Shown here one piece after another: positions 33,207-45,605 of a stretch of DNA of 64,000 nucleotides (position 1 is the stretch's first letter; each line of letters begins with the position of its first letter). The stretch lies in assembly GCA_016169945.1 (NCBI GenBank), contig JADLSH010000085.1, positions 558,001 through 622,000 on the forward strand, in the 5' to 3' direction. The DNA is from Trachythela sp. YZ-2020. Lineage: Eukaryota > Cnidaria > Anthozoa > Malacalcyonacea > Clavulariidae. The notes under the pieces were generated by a model, which saw nothing but the letters and a program-made list of their open reading frames with translations, ran no database searches and had not been told where the DNA came from. The position numbers were made by a program, and so were the translations under genes.

Positions 33207-34267
33207 CAGGGCCGTAGCGAGGGGGGTATTGGGGGAGTGGTTCACCCCCCCCCCCAACTTTTTGAGAATTGATATATTCGGAAAACTACTTATCCATTAG
33301 GAAAATAACTGAAACATAAAATAACAAAATTTGAATCACTGAAGAGTGATATAGTATCGAAAACTATGAGATTCGTATTCAGAAACTTCAAACTTGAATC
33401 CTATTCAGAAGTGCGAAGTTTCAGTCCAAAGTTACAAAAGCGACTGAATTGTTCAGTTGTTTATTGAGATCATTTCCATTGGAATGTGTCTCAAATACGA
33501 ACTTCATTTTCCGAATTAAAATTACTAATCATTGATTTATTTAATCGGAAATACTGAAATTTCGGTCCAAAGCAATTATAGCGATAAAGCCGATATAAAC
33601 TGAAAATTGAAAACTTAACTGTTTGAACTGAACGAAAAATCCCTTTCAACCGTTCTGCAGCCATTGAACTGCCCAACGAAAAGTGATGTTGATGAGCTTA
33701 TAAAACTCTTTTCAACGCGATCATTCTAATTCAGTTTTGTTGCAAAGTCTGATATTTTTGTCAAAGATGACAAAATAGTTTATAAAAATCACATTTTCCC
33801 GACAAAATTAAATTTATACACTGAGGCCATGAGGCATAAACGTTCCTACTACTGTCGCCAAAATGAAAAAGAAACATAGTCAAGGTCGAAAACACATAGC
33901 ATTCAAGCTCCAATATTTTATATAGACTTTATAGTGCTGAAATATGCAGTCTAAATTGTGTGTTTTTTCGATGGTTATAACTTAACTCTGAATGCTATAA
34001 AACGTTCACCCAGAAAATACCATTTCAGGGACCCGAACAAGGAGCAGGATCATCTTAATTAGAGGTCTGTTCCGTCTGTATGCGTATTGCCTTATTGTGA
34101 AACTGACATTTTTTATACGTACGCTATGTTAACTGAGGGTTCAGTAATCACTTGTAAGCTAATGATTTTGAACAATTTTATTCGGAAATTTAGAGATCCA
34201 TTCGGAAATTTTTCATCTACACCCCCACCCTCCCTCCCCCAACCATCAGGGGTTAGCTACGGCCCTG
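33207..34267. mobile_element. hAT element, non-coding, 8-bp TSD
   Basis: CAGGGCCGTAGCGAGGGGGG at the left, GTTAGCTACGGCCCTG at the right. Flanks AATAATAT at 33199-33206 and 34268-34275 are a perfect 8-bp duplication. Both ends share the TTCGGAAA and poly-C/poly-G arrangement of the 6599 element. No transposase exon is recognisable inside. Confidence 0.9.
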
Positions 34268-34440
34268 AATAATATAGACATAGTTTGACTGACTGATAGC
34301 CATGCCACGCTATCCTTGAGAGTTGAGAATCTTTCACCACGAAATTGTTAAATAGAAGAACATAAAATAAGCCGAGGATGAATAAGCCGTATTGTTGTTG
34401 CAATCTGCGACTTCAGCCCTAGAAACACGTGTTGGTATCA

Positions 34441-35475
34441 CCATAGCAACGGAGCTCAAAATATTGAAATGCGCCAATGCGGACACTTCGGACGGTGTTC
34501 TATTGCGGCAATACATAAACATGCCCTTTTAAAGCGCGATATAGTGCAGTAAAACTTTCTCATGACAGGGTGAATTTTATATATTTGTAATCCTCATATA
34601 ACAAACAACATAAAGATGTTTTAATAATTCAAATTTATACGTTCAGAGAATAAAACGATTTTCCACACCGTATAGCATATTAATAGCTAGCCATATTACA
34701 AAACGAATTGAAACATAACGTGAAGTTCGAAATATCTGTTTACAAACTTAACAAAAACTTCTTGGCTTTTCAACTATATCATACTTTACACTAGTTATAT
34801 ATTTTTGATGAGCGGGAAAAGGATTCCGATGTCATATTTCGTTAGCGGTGTTTATTCATTATTGTCTATATATATGACTATATTACAGAAGCTTTCTAGT
34901 ATATATATTGACATTGCCATTGCCATTTGAATCATGATAATTTGCGTCATAACTTTTAAAGTGTAGCTTTCCTCATACAGGGTCTCTGTAGCAAATATTT
35001 GAAACGTAACGATCCAATATTTTTTGTATATTATATATTATATAAAGTGGACACCAGTATATGGAATGAAAGGCTCTGCGCCAAGCGCACAACGATCTTT
35101 GTTGGCGCACAAATCGACGCAGAAAAGCCTATTTTGTTATGTATAGCTGTATCATTTTGGCGCAGAAAACGGCGCACAATTCATAAAGTCGAAAGTTTAC
35201 CATATGTGGGTCACAAGCTGCTTGCTTCACAAATTCATTGACATTACGTCATTGCGTTACTAACTTAATTTAAATTCTGAACGTATAAAAAACTTGATTC
35301 AAACATCTTGAGATTGCTCTTTCCATGAGGATTACAAATATTTTGAATTCATCTTGTCATAAAAAGTTTTACTTTAATATATGGTGCTTTAAAAGGGCAT
35401 CTTTATGTAGCTATTGCCGTAATAGAACACCTTACGAAGTGACCGCATTTCAACAGTTTTAGCTCCGTTGCTACA
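34441..35475. mobile_element. 1.0-kb element with ~200-bp inverted arms
   Basis: Left arm (about 34441-34655) and right arm (about 35280-35475) are inverted copies: CATAGCAACGGAGCT, GGTGTTCTATTGCGGCAATA and ATGCCCTTTTAAAGC on the left recur inverted on the right with moderate divergence. The centre has no recognised coding sequence. Confidence 0.75.
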
Positions 35476-35527
35476 TTTTACTAACCTGTAAAAAACTACT
35501 CCTTATCTAGATGTAGCCTAAATCAAT

Positions 35528-35820
35528 ATGTACACACGCGTAAAAATACACAGGTTGTTAAAGACCTGCATCAGGGTTCGGCAAGTTTTTTCGAAAAAGT
35601 CGATATCAGGTTGTGTTTGCACTGCTTGTTCCCAGCATGTTGCATATCTAGTTGCTACAGACCTACATCAGACTTGCTACAAGATTTCAACACTGCAATT
35701 CAACAATTGTTGCCGGAACAGACAAAATAGCAGCATTGTTAATTACAAGTTGACAAGATACGATACAAGTTGACAAGATTTTTAACAAGTGTACAATCTT
35801 TACCAACATTTTGAGCACAT
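35528..35820. repeat. Low-complexity GTTGACAA-type repeat
   Basis: Begins TACACACGCGTAAAAATACA, like the repeat at 3240, and contains repeated CAAGTTGACAAGAT and CTACAGACCT/GTTAAAGACCT motifs. It is probably a second member of the same broad family. Confidence 0.45.
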
Positions 35821-38800
35821 GTTTATCACATGTGCATAATGCATGTAAAATATGTGTGTTCTAACTTTTTCAAGACGTCCGTGTTCGCCAAGAATTGAAG
35901 AATGGCAAGATAATCGTCTTATCCCGATGGTAGAGTCCTCTGGGTTGTAAGGTATGATGAACTATAATCTTGAATGCGTGGTTCCAGTGCATGTAGCGAT
36001 GAACGATATAGTGTATACAGGGTGTATAAAAAATCGGTCCTCACAACCGCAACAATATGGTCATCAGTTAATTCCAGAATGCCCAAAGTTAAAACATCGG
36101 AAGCACTTCAGGAAATTACGGAAAGTTTCGCCTGAACATACCCTTTCCAGAAACCTAAGTGCAAATATGTTTAACTATTAACCTACGAACATAGACCTAA
36201 CAGTATTTTTATAAATTCCAGTTGTAATCCTCATCCCAATTATTATCATAAGTCTTATCCGTCTTAGCCATTTTCGTGCGACCATTAATCGTCAATATAT
36301 ATAACTTTATCAACCTATAACCTCAATTCCAAACTTTATATACCTTCTTAATCTAACGAATAGTTTTGCCCTTCATGAAATATCATTTGAAAATGAACCA
36401 TCCGAAGACGTTGCTTTCTTGATACAGTTTCTACTAAGTCTGTTTTCTCTCGGCCTGAGCTTGCACATGCGCATAACGTAGTAAACCATTGCACAATGGC
36501 GGACAACTTTGCAATCCGCTATGTTCTCACTTACCCGGGTGTAAATATCCGAGTGGAATTAATACCCTCGTACGCCGTTAGCTCGGGGATAAATATATAG
36601 ATGAATAAAATTGCTTAATTAACGAATGCAGGGGATAGGTCTGTTTTTTTGTTGTGAAGAAGTAGCTGGGGGCTTAAAATGACGGGGACTTAATAAATTT
36701 CTTGCTCAAAAAGGAGTGGCTTTTTAATGGGGTACCTATTTGAGAACGTGAACTAAATAGAGGATTTACCGTAAATGTCGCCACGAGGCAGCCAATTTAC
36801 CGCATATTTAATTCAACATCCCAAGATGCAAGGACGAGACAAAATATAGACAAACTGCAAACGTCATGATTGATTATTTCGAATTGTTTTGTTAACATCA
36901 AAATTAGACCGACGATTTTTTCATGACAGTGGCACTTAATTAAATAGAACGAGAAGCAGTTCTATTTTTCTTTACTCAAAAATGTAATGATGTTCCTTGT
37001 TTACTAGAAATACATGCATGCAGTATATATTTTTATATTTTTTATTTGTTTTTAACTATAAAATTATCAACTGTCCAACTATATAAAGTGGGTATGCTAT
37101 TATGTACTCTTTTAGCTTTGATTTACTGTAACATTCAACCTTTAATAGACGTTCACAAAACGTTTCGAAATTTTCAAAAAACTTCAACTGCTTTTCGAGG
37201 AGTATTTTTATACTTCGCACTTGCTTTTGAAATGAAGTTTTTGAGATTTAATGTTTTTTTTTTCTATAACGTACTTGAATCAATACTACAATACTCTTAA
37301 GATCAATCAATGTTGTATTTACCACACAGAATGATCTACACATTTTCAAATTCACAAACTATACTGCATGCTATATTAAAAAATCGGCAAAGCAAGCATG
37401 CAAAATAGACACTTGCCTGTTTAAAACGCTCCTTTTTCGGTATCCTCTGCATTCCACAATGTTTTCACATACCCGGGTGTAAATCTCCGAGCGGAATTAG
37501 TACTCTCGCACGGCGCTTCGCGCCGGCTCGCGGATTATTTAGGAAATGGGTGAAGTAAATAGAGGTATCGATTCACGGCCTACTGTGAAAACTGATCAAG
37601 CATTGCAAGCTAAACAACGCATGCAACGTTACCGTTTTGTATTTATCGTGCAGTCGTGCAGAGTGAGCAAAATAAAAGTGAAAAGAATTAAAAAACAACA
37701 AATAAAGAAGTTACACTGGATCCAGATTATTACAAGCAGAGGCAAGAATTTAGGAGCGTTCTATATGGCTTGGTAAAATCAGCCGAGTTTGTTATATGAT
37801 ATTCAGCTACTTTCTTTTGCTCATCTTGTATTGGAAAATCTATAAACACGATGAGTATAGCAAAGGGAGTGCACACAAGCCATCTTTTAAAATATCGTAT
37901 ATAGGATAATTCATTATATGAGGATTGCATTCGCTGATCTCAAAACTACCACTGGATGTTGCATCTTCAATGCATAAAATTTAATAGAGGCAATGCATGG
38001 TAGCCGTATTACACTGAACCACAGAAACCTACTGTGGCATTGGCGTATAAAAGTAAAGATTTTTACAGTTTCTGGTTACTGGCGGATAAGGGTATTGGTC
38101 AGCAATGGCCTCTCTTCCCGTAAATTGCTATAATAAATACTTATATAAGGTCACTCCAATATGGCCGCTTCAAGACTTGTTCAACTGAGTTAAGACGGTC
38201 AAAACTTTAAATTTGTATTAACCGGTGCATGCATGGGAAGCTGTTTTTATTGACATTTGCTACAATGTAATTTAAACGCGTAATGATCCCATTTGCATAG
38301 CATGTAACAGCTTTTTTCATTATTAATATTCCGCCATGAAATTACATAGCTTATTAAATTTAATAGGAAGCTCTAGCCAGTTCTACCACAGGTTCTACTA
38401 AATGCGATTATGAGATTAGTGGCTTGGGCTTGCACTAGCTGTGAATTGGATTTCAACTGCGAGCAGTGAATTCTGGACTGGAATCAAATGCGTGGACCTG
38501 AAAATGGAACCAATCAGAATTGCAATTTCGAATTTCAGTTCCAGTTCTAGCATTGCATGGATCTAGTATATACTTCAAATGCCAATAAAATGCTAAATTA
38601 CTTGCTCGAGCTTTATAACAGATTATAAGAGAAATTAAAGTGCTATACCGACGCATTTTCTTAGACCTTTAGTGTTGGAGATCTTGTAGTATTCACCTTG
38701 CATATATAGTATTAACAGCTTGAAACCACTAATGTCGTTTGCATATGTATAGGATGTACACGTTCAGATAGGATCATTGTTTATTATGCTTAAAAGTTTC

Positions 38801-40200
38801 TAACAAGCATTTGAATGTTCCAAATAGCTCACTGTACTCAGTTCTCAGCTAATCAATTTAAGTCTGCTTCAACGAGATTTGCTAATAAGTGGAGATTAAA
38901 CCTGTCAAATGCTCTTGAAAATTTTAATATGAAAGGTCGACGTGTTAGACAATGTTTTTGTCTGTGTCCGTATGCTCATCCCTAGTTGAAAACAACGGTA
39001 TTTTTTTACAGAAATGGGCAATGGACGACCTGAGACAATTTGGTGGAGAAATAAAATATTTTGGATATTAAAATTTTGTCTAAGTAGGAAGAGCAGATGC
39101 ATGGCTATATCCGTATTCATTATACTTCTTGATTTCCATATAACAGCAGGAGTAAACCTTGAAGAAACTTGATAATTGTTCGGCGACCTTGTGTACTACT
39201 AATCTGGCTATAATTTCACCATTAATTACTTTACATTTATACTTTAATAATAATGTCAGTGGGATATGAAGGTCAGCTTTCTATGTTTATTATAAATATG
39301 TCTATGAAACATTGGGATCAGTGACAATAGTATTTGAATAACTTAGTAATTAACTTGCCTGCTCGTCACTCTTTACATTATTCACTGATTAGTTACATTG
39401 ACTTCCGATTGGCTGTAACTAATACTCCGCTAATTTTTCTGTTATTCAATAAACGAAAAATCGAGGCTGTCAATTGCCATTGAAGTGGGCTATGAGCAGC
39501 ATTAATATAACTAGATTGTTTTGACGAATCAGAAGACAAACAATATTTTCAAAGTTTCGCTTGCCACTTTGTTTCAAGGTAAGTTTAAATTAAACTGCAT
39601 TGTACTATTATATATACTCTCCTAAAGTTATAGAACAATAATAGTCTTTTGTGTTTAGTCAAATATCATATATAGCCATACGCCAGTTCCTTCATATACA
39701 CTGTAGTTTGGACTATATATATACACGTTGAAACAACGCGACTATATGTTTATTTCCTATCTTCTATATAAACAAATGTAACTAAACTCCAGTAAATATT
39801 AAAACTGAATGCGTATCAAACTGTTCAAATATTTTTTTCATGCTTTAAATGTTGTCACAATAGTCAATAGGACTGCAAGACTATTTCGCCTTGTACTAAC
39901 AGTATGTATATATAGTCAGTGTATATATGTAAAGCACAATTATTATACGTACAAAAACTAAAGTATATAAAATAATGCTTTGCGGGCGACTATAGTTGCA
40001 TATTTAAGCCAAATCGAAGTTTTGTTGTGCCCATCAGGTAATATTTAAAACATGAAACGATGTCACGGTTGGGTACTAATTATCTTGGATATACGTATTT
40101 TAAATCTTCAGTCAAGTTCCAGCCTATACGGCTACGCTATATTATATTATTTATAATTCAACTGTAATTTTATATTACAAGATGTTTTTTTCTGCATCTC
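35821..40200. other. Gene-poor AT-rich stretch
   Basis: No gene recognised. A repeat of about 55 bp (ATGTTYTCAC.TACCCGGGTG..) occurs at 36521-36575 and 37459-37513. A solitary mariner-like end (TACAGGGTGTATAAAAAATC) lies near 36017. A strong donor-like CAAGGTAAGT lies near 39577 without a recognisable exon. Confidence 0.4.
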
Positions 40201-40219
40201 ACTCGATTGAAATTGATAG

Positions 40220-40656
40220 AGAAGGTTTAGGTGGATGGATATTTCGAGTGAAATATTATATACAATATTTTAGACCTGAACGGGAACGGCTGCGAAAAAT
40301 GCAACTGTTGTGATTCCGGTGCAGCGCTCTGACCACTGAGCTACAGAGTCCAATTGCCAACTTGGCAACTAGCTGGATAGCCCTGCTCCGTTTCTCCCCC
40401 TCCGTTTCTCCCCCCACTCCTCCGTTTCTTCCTCCTCCCCTTCTCCCCCACCCTCCCCTTTCAAACGCCTGCTATGCAGGCTACTAGCTGGACTCTGTAG
40501 CTCAGTGGTCAGAGCGCTGCACCGGAATCGCAGGGCCGCAGATTCAATTCCTGTCGGAGCACTTATAGAGTTACATTTTTCGCAGCCGTGCCCGTTCAGG
40601 TCTAAAATATTGTATATAATATTTCACTCGAAATATCCATCCACCTAAACCTTCTG
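40220..40656. mobile_element. Two tRNA-derived SINE copies, inverted
   Basis: The plus-strand copy (about 40489-40656) has an A box TAGCTCAGTGG (40498-40508) and a B-box-like GATTCAATTCC (40541), then a tail with TTTTTCGCAGCC, AGGTCTAAAATATTG and CACTCGAAATATCC. The minus-strand copy (about 40220-40352) is the same sequence with the B-box part deleted. A 106-bp palindromic element with 9-bp duplication lies between them. Confidence 0.7.
40378..40483. mobile_element. Palindromic MITE, Mutator-like, copy 2
   Basis: Starts TAGCCCTGCTCC, ends AACGCCTGCTATGCAGGCTA. Flanks CTAGCTGGA at 40369-40377 and 40484-40492 are a perfect 9-bp duplication. The interior is pyrimidine-rich (repeated CTCCGTTTCTCCC). 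It sits in the spacer of the SINE inverted repeat, so it arrived later than that arrangement. Confidence 0.8.
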
Positions 40657-41105
40657 TAATTTTATATACCTATATATATATAGGCTATATACTCAGAACT
40701 CGTCATTTCGCACGGATTCCCATTCGAACTGGCATTATTAGGCATTATATTGTACTTTTAGTTTCGTCAAATAAACTAAAGTTTATACATGCAGACGTTT
40801 TGAATAACTTCTAAGATATAGCAGCCAAAACGTACTGGTTTGTTCTTATAGAAAAGCCCGTAGGCAGTATATAATATATATAGTTATAACCATGTAATCC
40901 GTGTGCAGTTATTTTAAAAAACTCTGTTTTCTTTAAGTTTGGTATAGGTATAGGTAAATAAAGCAACTTGTTACGATTATATAATCAATAAAGCTAGAAA
41001 AGCGTCATCAAGATGACGTCACTTTTAAGACAGTTTAAACTGTGCCGATTATTGTGACACCCACGTTTCTGTGTTTTTTACTAGGCCTAATAGCATGTAA
41101 ATTGA
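40657..41105. other. AT-rich intergenic, no feature
   Basis: Short ATAT tracts only; nothing recognised. Confidence 0.4.
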
Positions 41106-41962
41106 TTTTTCCAGAGGCGTAATTATCTTTCCTTTTTTGGCGACGTATACATACATGCATGCATGTTATGCCGACATATGCCGGTATTTATTTTAATTTT
41201 GAAATATCAATGCAGTTGAAGAAAAGTGAATGAAGCGTTGATGTATTTGTGTAACTTCAAATATCATCGCTTGATAACTGGAGTGTCTGCGTATCTCAGT
41301 TGCCGTTTTTGTTTTATTCTTGTAGTTTATAGAGCACAAATATGTTCGTGTACCATTAATTTATTAAAATGTCGAAATAGCCCAGTTTTATATTCGTCTT
41401 TTTGTCTCCTTTGAATACGACCTTAATTAGAAACATGCAGCTGGAAACCTTTTCCTCGCCGTTTTCGGCCCCTTGTTGGCTGACCCATATCCATTGAGGT
41501 CTATACTTTTTGTTGATTCTTGAATCTTGGCAAATATTGGACTTTATAAAACTCTATAATTTTGCATGTAAATTGATCAAACACGATATTCATGGTTTTC
41601 CAGAAGTGTAATTATTTTCCCTTTTTTGGCGACGTATACATGCATGCATGCATGCATGTTATGCCGACATATGCCGGTATTCAGTATTTTAATTTTGAAA
41701 TATCCATGCAGTTGAAGAAAAGTGAATGAAGCGTTGATGTATTCGTGTAACTTCAAATATCATCGCTTGATAACTGGAGGGTAAAAAGACAAAGGCGGAA
41801 GCGAGAAAATTTTGAAAATCAACACAGTGCATTATTGCGTTATAATTATATACACAATCATATTAGCCAAATTTCCCTTACATTATAATTTAATTAATTT
41901 TCAAATCTGCAATTGAAGAAAAGTGAATGAAGCGTTAACAATTGATATATTTGTGTAACTGC
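41106..41962 (+). repeat. ~180-bp direct repeat, two copies plus a third part
   Basis: 41106-41291 and 41600-41780 share TTTTTTGGCGACGTATACAT, TTATGCCGACATATGCCGGT and GAAGAAAAGTGAATGAAGCG in order. A third partial copy (41912-41962) keeps only the last motif. The spacing is about 490 bp. The ATGC runs vary in length between copies. Confidence 0.8.
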
Positions 41963-41991
41963 AATAATAGTATACATAGAAATGTTTCTCG

Positions 41992-42181
41992 AATTTGATT
42001 GGTTGATTCCAGTGCAGTTATAATCCCAAACAGCAGTGCAGAAATTTGTAATCGCAGTGCTAGCTATTTTCTGTAATCACAGTGCAATTTTCTGTAATCA
42101 CAGTGCAATTTTCTGTAATCACAGTGCAATTTTCTGCAATCACAGTGCAAAAATCTGTAATCACTATGAACCAATCAAATT
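41992..42181. mobile_element. MITE with internal 21-bp tandem array
   Basis: AATTTGATTGGTT at the left and AACCAATCAAATT at the right are perfect inverted ends. Between them (42051-42164) lie about five copies of a 21-bp unit, CAATTTTCTGTAATCACAGT plus G. Confidence 0.8.
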
Positions 42182-42539
42182 TGAGCTCCAATCTTAGACA
42201 AAACTTGTTGAGACCAATAATCTAAATGACAGTTCCATTGCATTTATCACATGTCATAGGACAAAAAAACATTCTACAGTCTTAAGTCCCCCTCGCCCCA
42301 TGTCAATGTTGTCTTTTCACATAGATGTTGCTATCTTTGAAAACAATAATGTTTTGGTTATGCAACATTGATTTGGGGGGAGGGAACTAAAATGATGAAA
42401 GATTCTCAACATTTTTGTCTAAGATTGTAGGTTCTGAGCTTTGGGCAAAATGATCAAAACAATGCAACATGGCGCCCGCTGAGGAGCGAAAACCTTATCA
42501 GTGTATAATTGTCTGGATGTTATCTATATTATTAATAAG

Positions 42540-42686
42540 TAATAGCATGATTTCTCGTGAAATTTGGATATAAAGTGCACACGTGAGTTTTTCAAAGACC
42601 TCATGAAATAGCACTCGTCCTCGCCTCCTCGGGACTTTGAAAAACTAGTTCAGATATCCAAATTGCACTCGAAACCATGCTATTAC
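42540..42686. repeat. 147-bp foldback repeat
   Basis: TAATAGCATGATTTCTCGTG and its imperfect inverse (CTCGAAACCATGCTATTA) bound it. Inside, GTTTTTCAAAG faces CTTTGAAAAAC. The loop is CTCGTCCTCGCCTCCTCGGG. Confidence 0.7.
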
Positions 42687-43429
42687 CTATATACACATAT
42701 CATCTGATCATCGGAGTGTCCGTATCTCGGTAATCGGGATCATAATTATGAACTGTAAACAAGCTTTGAAAAAGACAAAGCAGGAAGAATTTTCCTTGTT
42801 GTTTTTTTAATTTGCCTTTGTTCTGTTTCAGATTATGTTAGAACTCTATAAACCATTTTACTGAACTTATGAGCAATTATGCCGAAACTCATGAATAATG
42901 TTTCGTACTCTATACCAATACCATATATACCAACCATGCTTACTTGAGTGGAAATCGGGTTTTATATATTATAGTTAATTCTTATTACATCTTAATACAA
43001 TTGCTATATACTCCTCTTACGATAGCAAGCATACCATGACTTGGTCTAAAATTTGAAATGGGTACATACTGTTTTGACGTGGTTCTCGTAGACGTCATCG
43101 TCGCCATGTTGCATATTTTGACAAAGCTTTTACCTTGACAATTCTCGAGGCGAGAATATTTTTATCCTCTATATCAATCCCAGCAGATTGGTTGCACTCC
43201 ACCTATATATATAACATTTCACGTGCATTCACTATAGAGACATCCCAACTCCCTTTGTCATACACTAGGACAGTTGGGCCACTTTACATACCGTATTCGC
43301 AATTAAGTATTGTAAATTGACGACTATCTATAAAAGTTGTCTTAAAATAGCACTTGTCAGAACTACAAAAGAAAACTTCCCTCTTGAGCTTAAAAATCTA
43401 AAAGGATATAATTTTATTTTGAAATGTCT
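42687..43429. other. Intergenic, no supported gene
   Basis: A 61-codon frame at 43135 and a frame continuing into the minisatellite at 43317 have no recognisable domain. Confidence 0.35.
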
Positions 43430-43845
43430 TTTGTTCCGGCTTAGCTTATGCTTTGAGGCTTGTGTTTATGCTTGTGCTTATGTCGACGTTTATGTTGCAC
43501 ACTTCACTGCATCCCTTTGTTTTACCTTTTGTCTTTCCTTATGCTTGTGCTTATCTCACTCGTATGAGCCAGGCTTCAGTGTGCTTATGCTTGTGCTTAT
43601 CTCACTCGTGTGAGCCAGGCTTCAGTGTGCTTATGCTTGTGCTTATCTCACTCGTGTAAACCAGGCTTCAGTGTGCTTAATTGCTTATATGCTTATGCTT
43701 ATGCTTATGCTTATGCTTATGTCGACGTATATGTTGCACACTTGGATCATTGCATCCCTTTGTTTAGTTACCTTTTGTCTTTACTTATACAGTATATGCT
43801 TGTACTCATCTCACTCGTGTGAACTGTGAGCCAGGCTTTCAATTC
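43430..43845. repeat. Minisatellite TGAGCCAGGCTTCAG / TGCTTATGCT
   Basis: Three consecutive copies of a ~52-bp unit (GCTTATGCTTGTGCTTATCT, CACTCGTGTGAGCCAGGCTT, CAGTGT) at about 43535-43680, a (TGCTTA)n hexamer run at about 43684-43720, and flanking partial copies with GTCGACGTTTATGTTGCACA. Open frames across it are repeat translations. Confidence 0.8.
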
Positions 43846-44368
43846 AGACTGACAAAAGTAAATTATGCTACCTGCATGAATGTGCTAAATTGGGTTATAC
43901 TGTCTTATACAACACAATTCAGAAAGCAATGAACATGCACTTAATAAACTATTAACCATGCAATTCTTCGAACAAAGTATACTGAATAATTATTCTGGGC
44001 TCGTAACAGTCGATGTATATATATCCATCAGGCGTGACGCCTTTGTTCAAACTCAGTAGGACTGCCTATACTTTATATCAGTCTCCATTTTTTATAGCTG
44101 AACTCTGATCAGTATGATATGAATCCAGACTTCAAAGAAATTATTCTCTTCCAGGTATATATAATTCTACCAAGAAGTGAACTGGAATCGAAGCGAACTG
44201 AAAGTGTAGGTATATGTATATATATTAGCTAAAAATATTGTGTTTTCGAAATTATTCTATTTAACACCACACTGCACCTTGGGCTGCATATAATTATTAT
44301 CATGCATTTGCGTCTATGTGTTCTTGCCACACATTCCCCGGTCTGCAAGAATGTTTACTTATAGCTGT

Positions 44369-44966
44369 ACAGGGTGTATCAAAAAAAAGGTAATCCAACT
44401 TTAGCATGCCGTTGTGCGTTAATTACTCGGTGCATGAACGTAATTTTTTCATAATCATAAAGATCAGGCTTTTAGCTGTTGGATGACACGTTTTTCATCC
44501 AATATGGAGGGAAAATGAGCAAATACGAGCCCGATAAAAATTGTTTGTCGAAATTGCATATTTTCACCGTTGAGAATTGGGTCTAAAACTATTGAAAATT
44601 AACTCCCTTTAGGACTTAAGTTGATTAATTTCACTTCAATAAAATACCTGCGTATGCATAATTATTATAAACATCTTGTAAACCAGCTCTAAACTCATTG
44701 TTAAAATGACACATTCGTGATTAATTGCTTTTCCTTTTGTTATGCACTGCTTTAATTAGGCACAGAGCTGAAAATATGCAATTTCTACAAACAATTTTTA
44801 TCGGGCTCGTATTTGCTCATTTTCCCTCCATATTGGATGAAAAACGTGTCATCCAACAGCTAAAAGCCTGATCTTTATAATTATTAAATAATTACGTTCA
44901 TGCACCGAGTAATTAACGCACAATGGCATGCTAAAGTTGGATTACCTTTTATTTGATACACCCTGT
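44369..44966. mobile_element. Mariner-like foldback element, copy 1
   Basis: Ends ACAGGGTGTATCAAA..TTTGATACACCCTGT within TA dinucleotides. Inverted arms are about 200 bp (to TTGCATATTTTCA), nearly identical. The centre is about 190 bp and non-coding. Such TACAGGGTGT ends are typical of mariner-like elements with a TA target. It is about 95% or more identical to the neighbour. Confidence 0.85.
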
Positions 44967-45009
44967 ATATATATATATAATATATTTGCTTGGCATTTTC
45001 TGCCTCTAT

Positions 45010-45605
45010 ACAGGGTGTATCAAAAAAAAGGTAATCCAACTTTAGCATGCCATTGTGCGTTAATTACTCGGTGCATGAACGTAATTTTTCATAATCATAA
45101 AGATCAGGCTTTTAGCTGTTGGATGACACGTTTTTCATCCAATATGGAGGGAAAATGAGCAAATACGAGCCCGATAAAAATTGTTTGTCGAAATTGCATA
45201 TTTTCACCGTTGAGAATTGGGTCTAAAACTATTGAAAATTAACTCCCTTTAGGACTTAAGTTGATGAATTTCACTTCAATAAAATACCTGCGTATGCATA
45301 ATTATTATAAACATCTTGTAAACCAGCTCTAAACTCATTGTTAAAATGACACATTCGTGATTAATTGCTTTTCTTTTGTTATGCACTGCTTTAATTAGGC
45401 ACAGAGCTGAAAATATGCAATTTCGACAAACAATTTTTATCGGGCTCGTATTTGCTCATTTTCCCTCCATATTGGATGAAAAACGTGTCATCCAACAGCT
45501 AAAAGCCTGATCTTTATGATTATGAAAAAATTACGTTCATGCATCGAGCAATTAACGCACAATGGCATGCTAAAGTTGGATTACCTTTTTTTTGATACAC
45601 CCTGT
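45010..45605. mobile_element. Mariner-like foldback element, copy 2
   Basis: Same orientation and sequence as copy 1 with a few substitutions and indels, 43 bp downstream, again bounded by TA. The intervening AT-rich spacer is not part of either copy. Confidence 0.85.

Noticed and set aside
40489..40560. Functional tRNA gene
   Set aside because: A- and B-box-like motifs are present, but the arms do not form a good cloverleaf, the B box is imperfect and a SINE-type tail follows.
43317..43822. Cysteine/leucine-rich open frames that look like secreted repeat proteins
   Set aside because: They translate a minisatellite and hexamer run and show no start or domain support.
44928..45158. Open frame spanning the two mariner-like copies
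   Set aside because: It crosses the end of one element, the spacer and the start of the next, so it is a chance frame.
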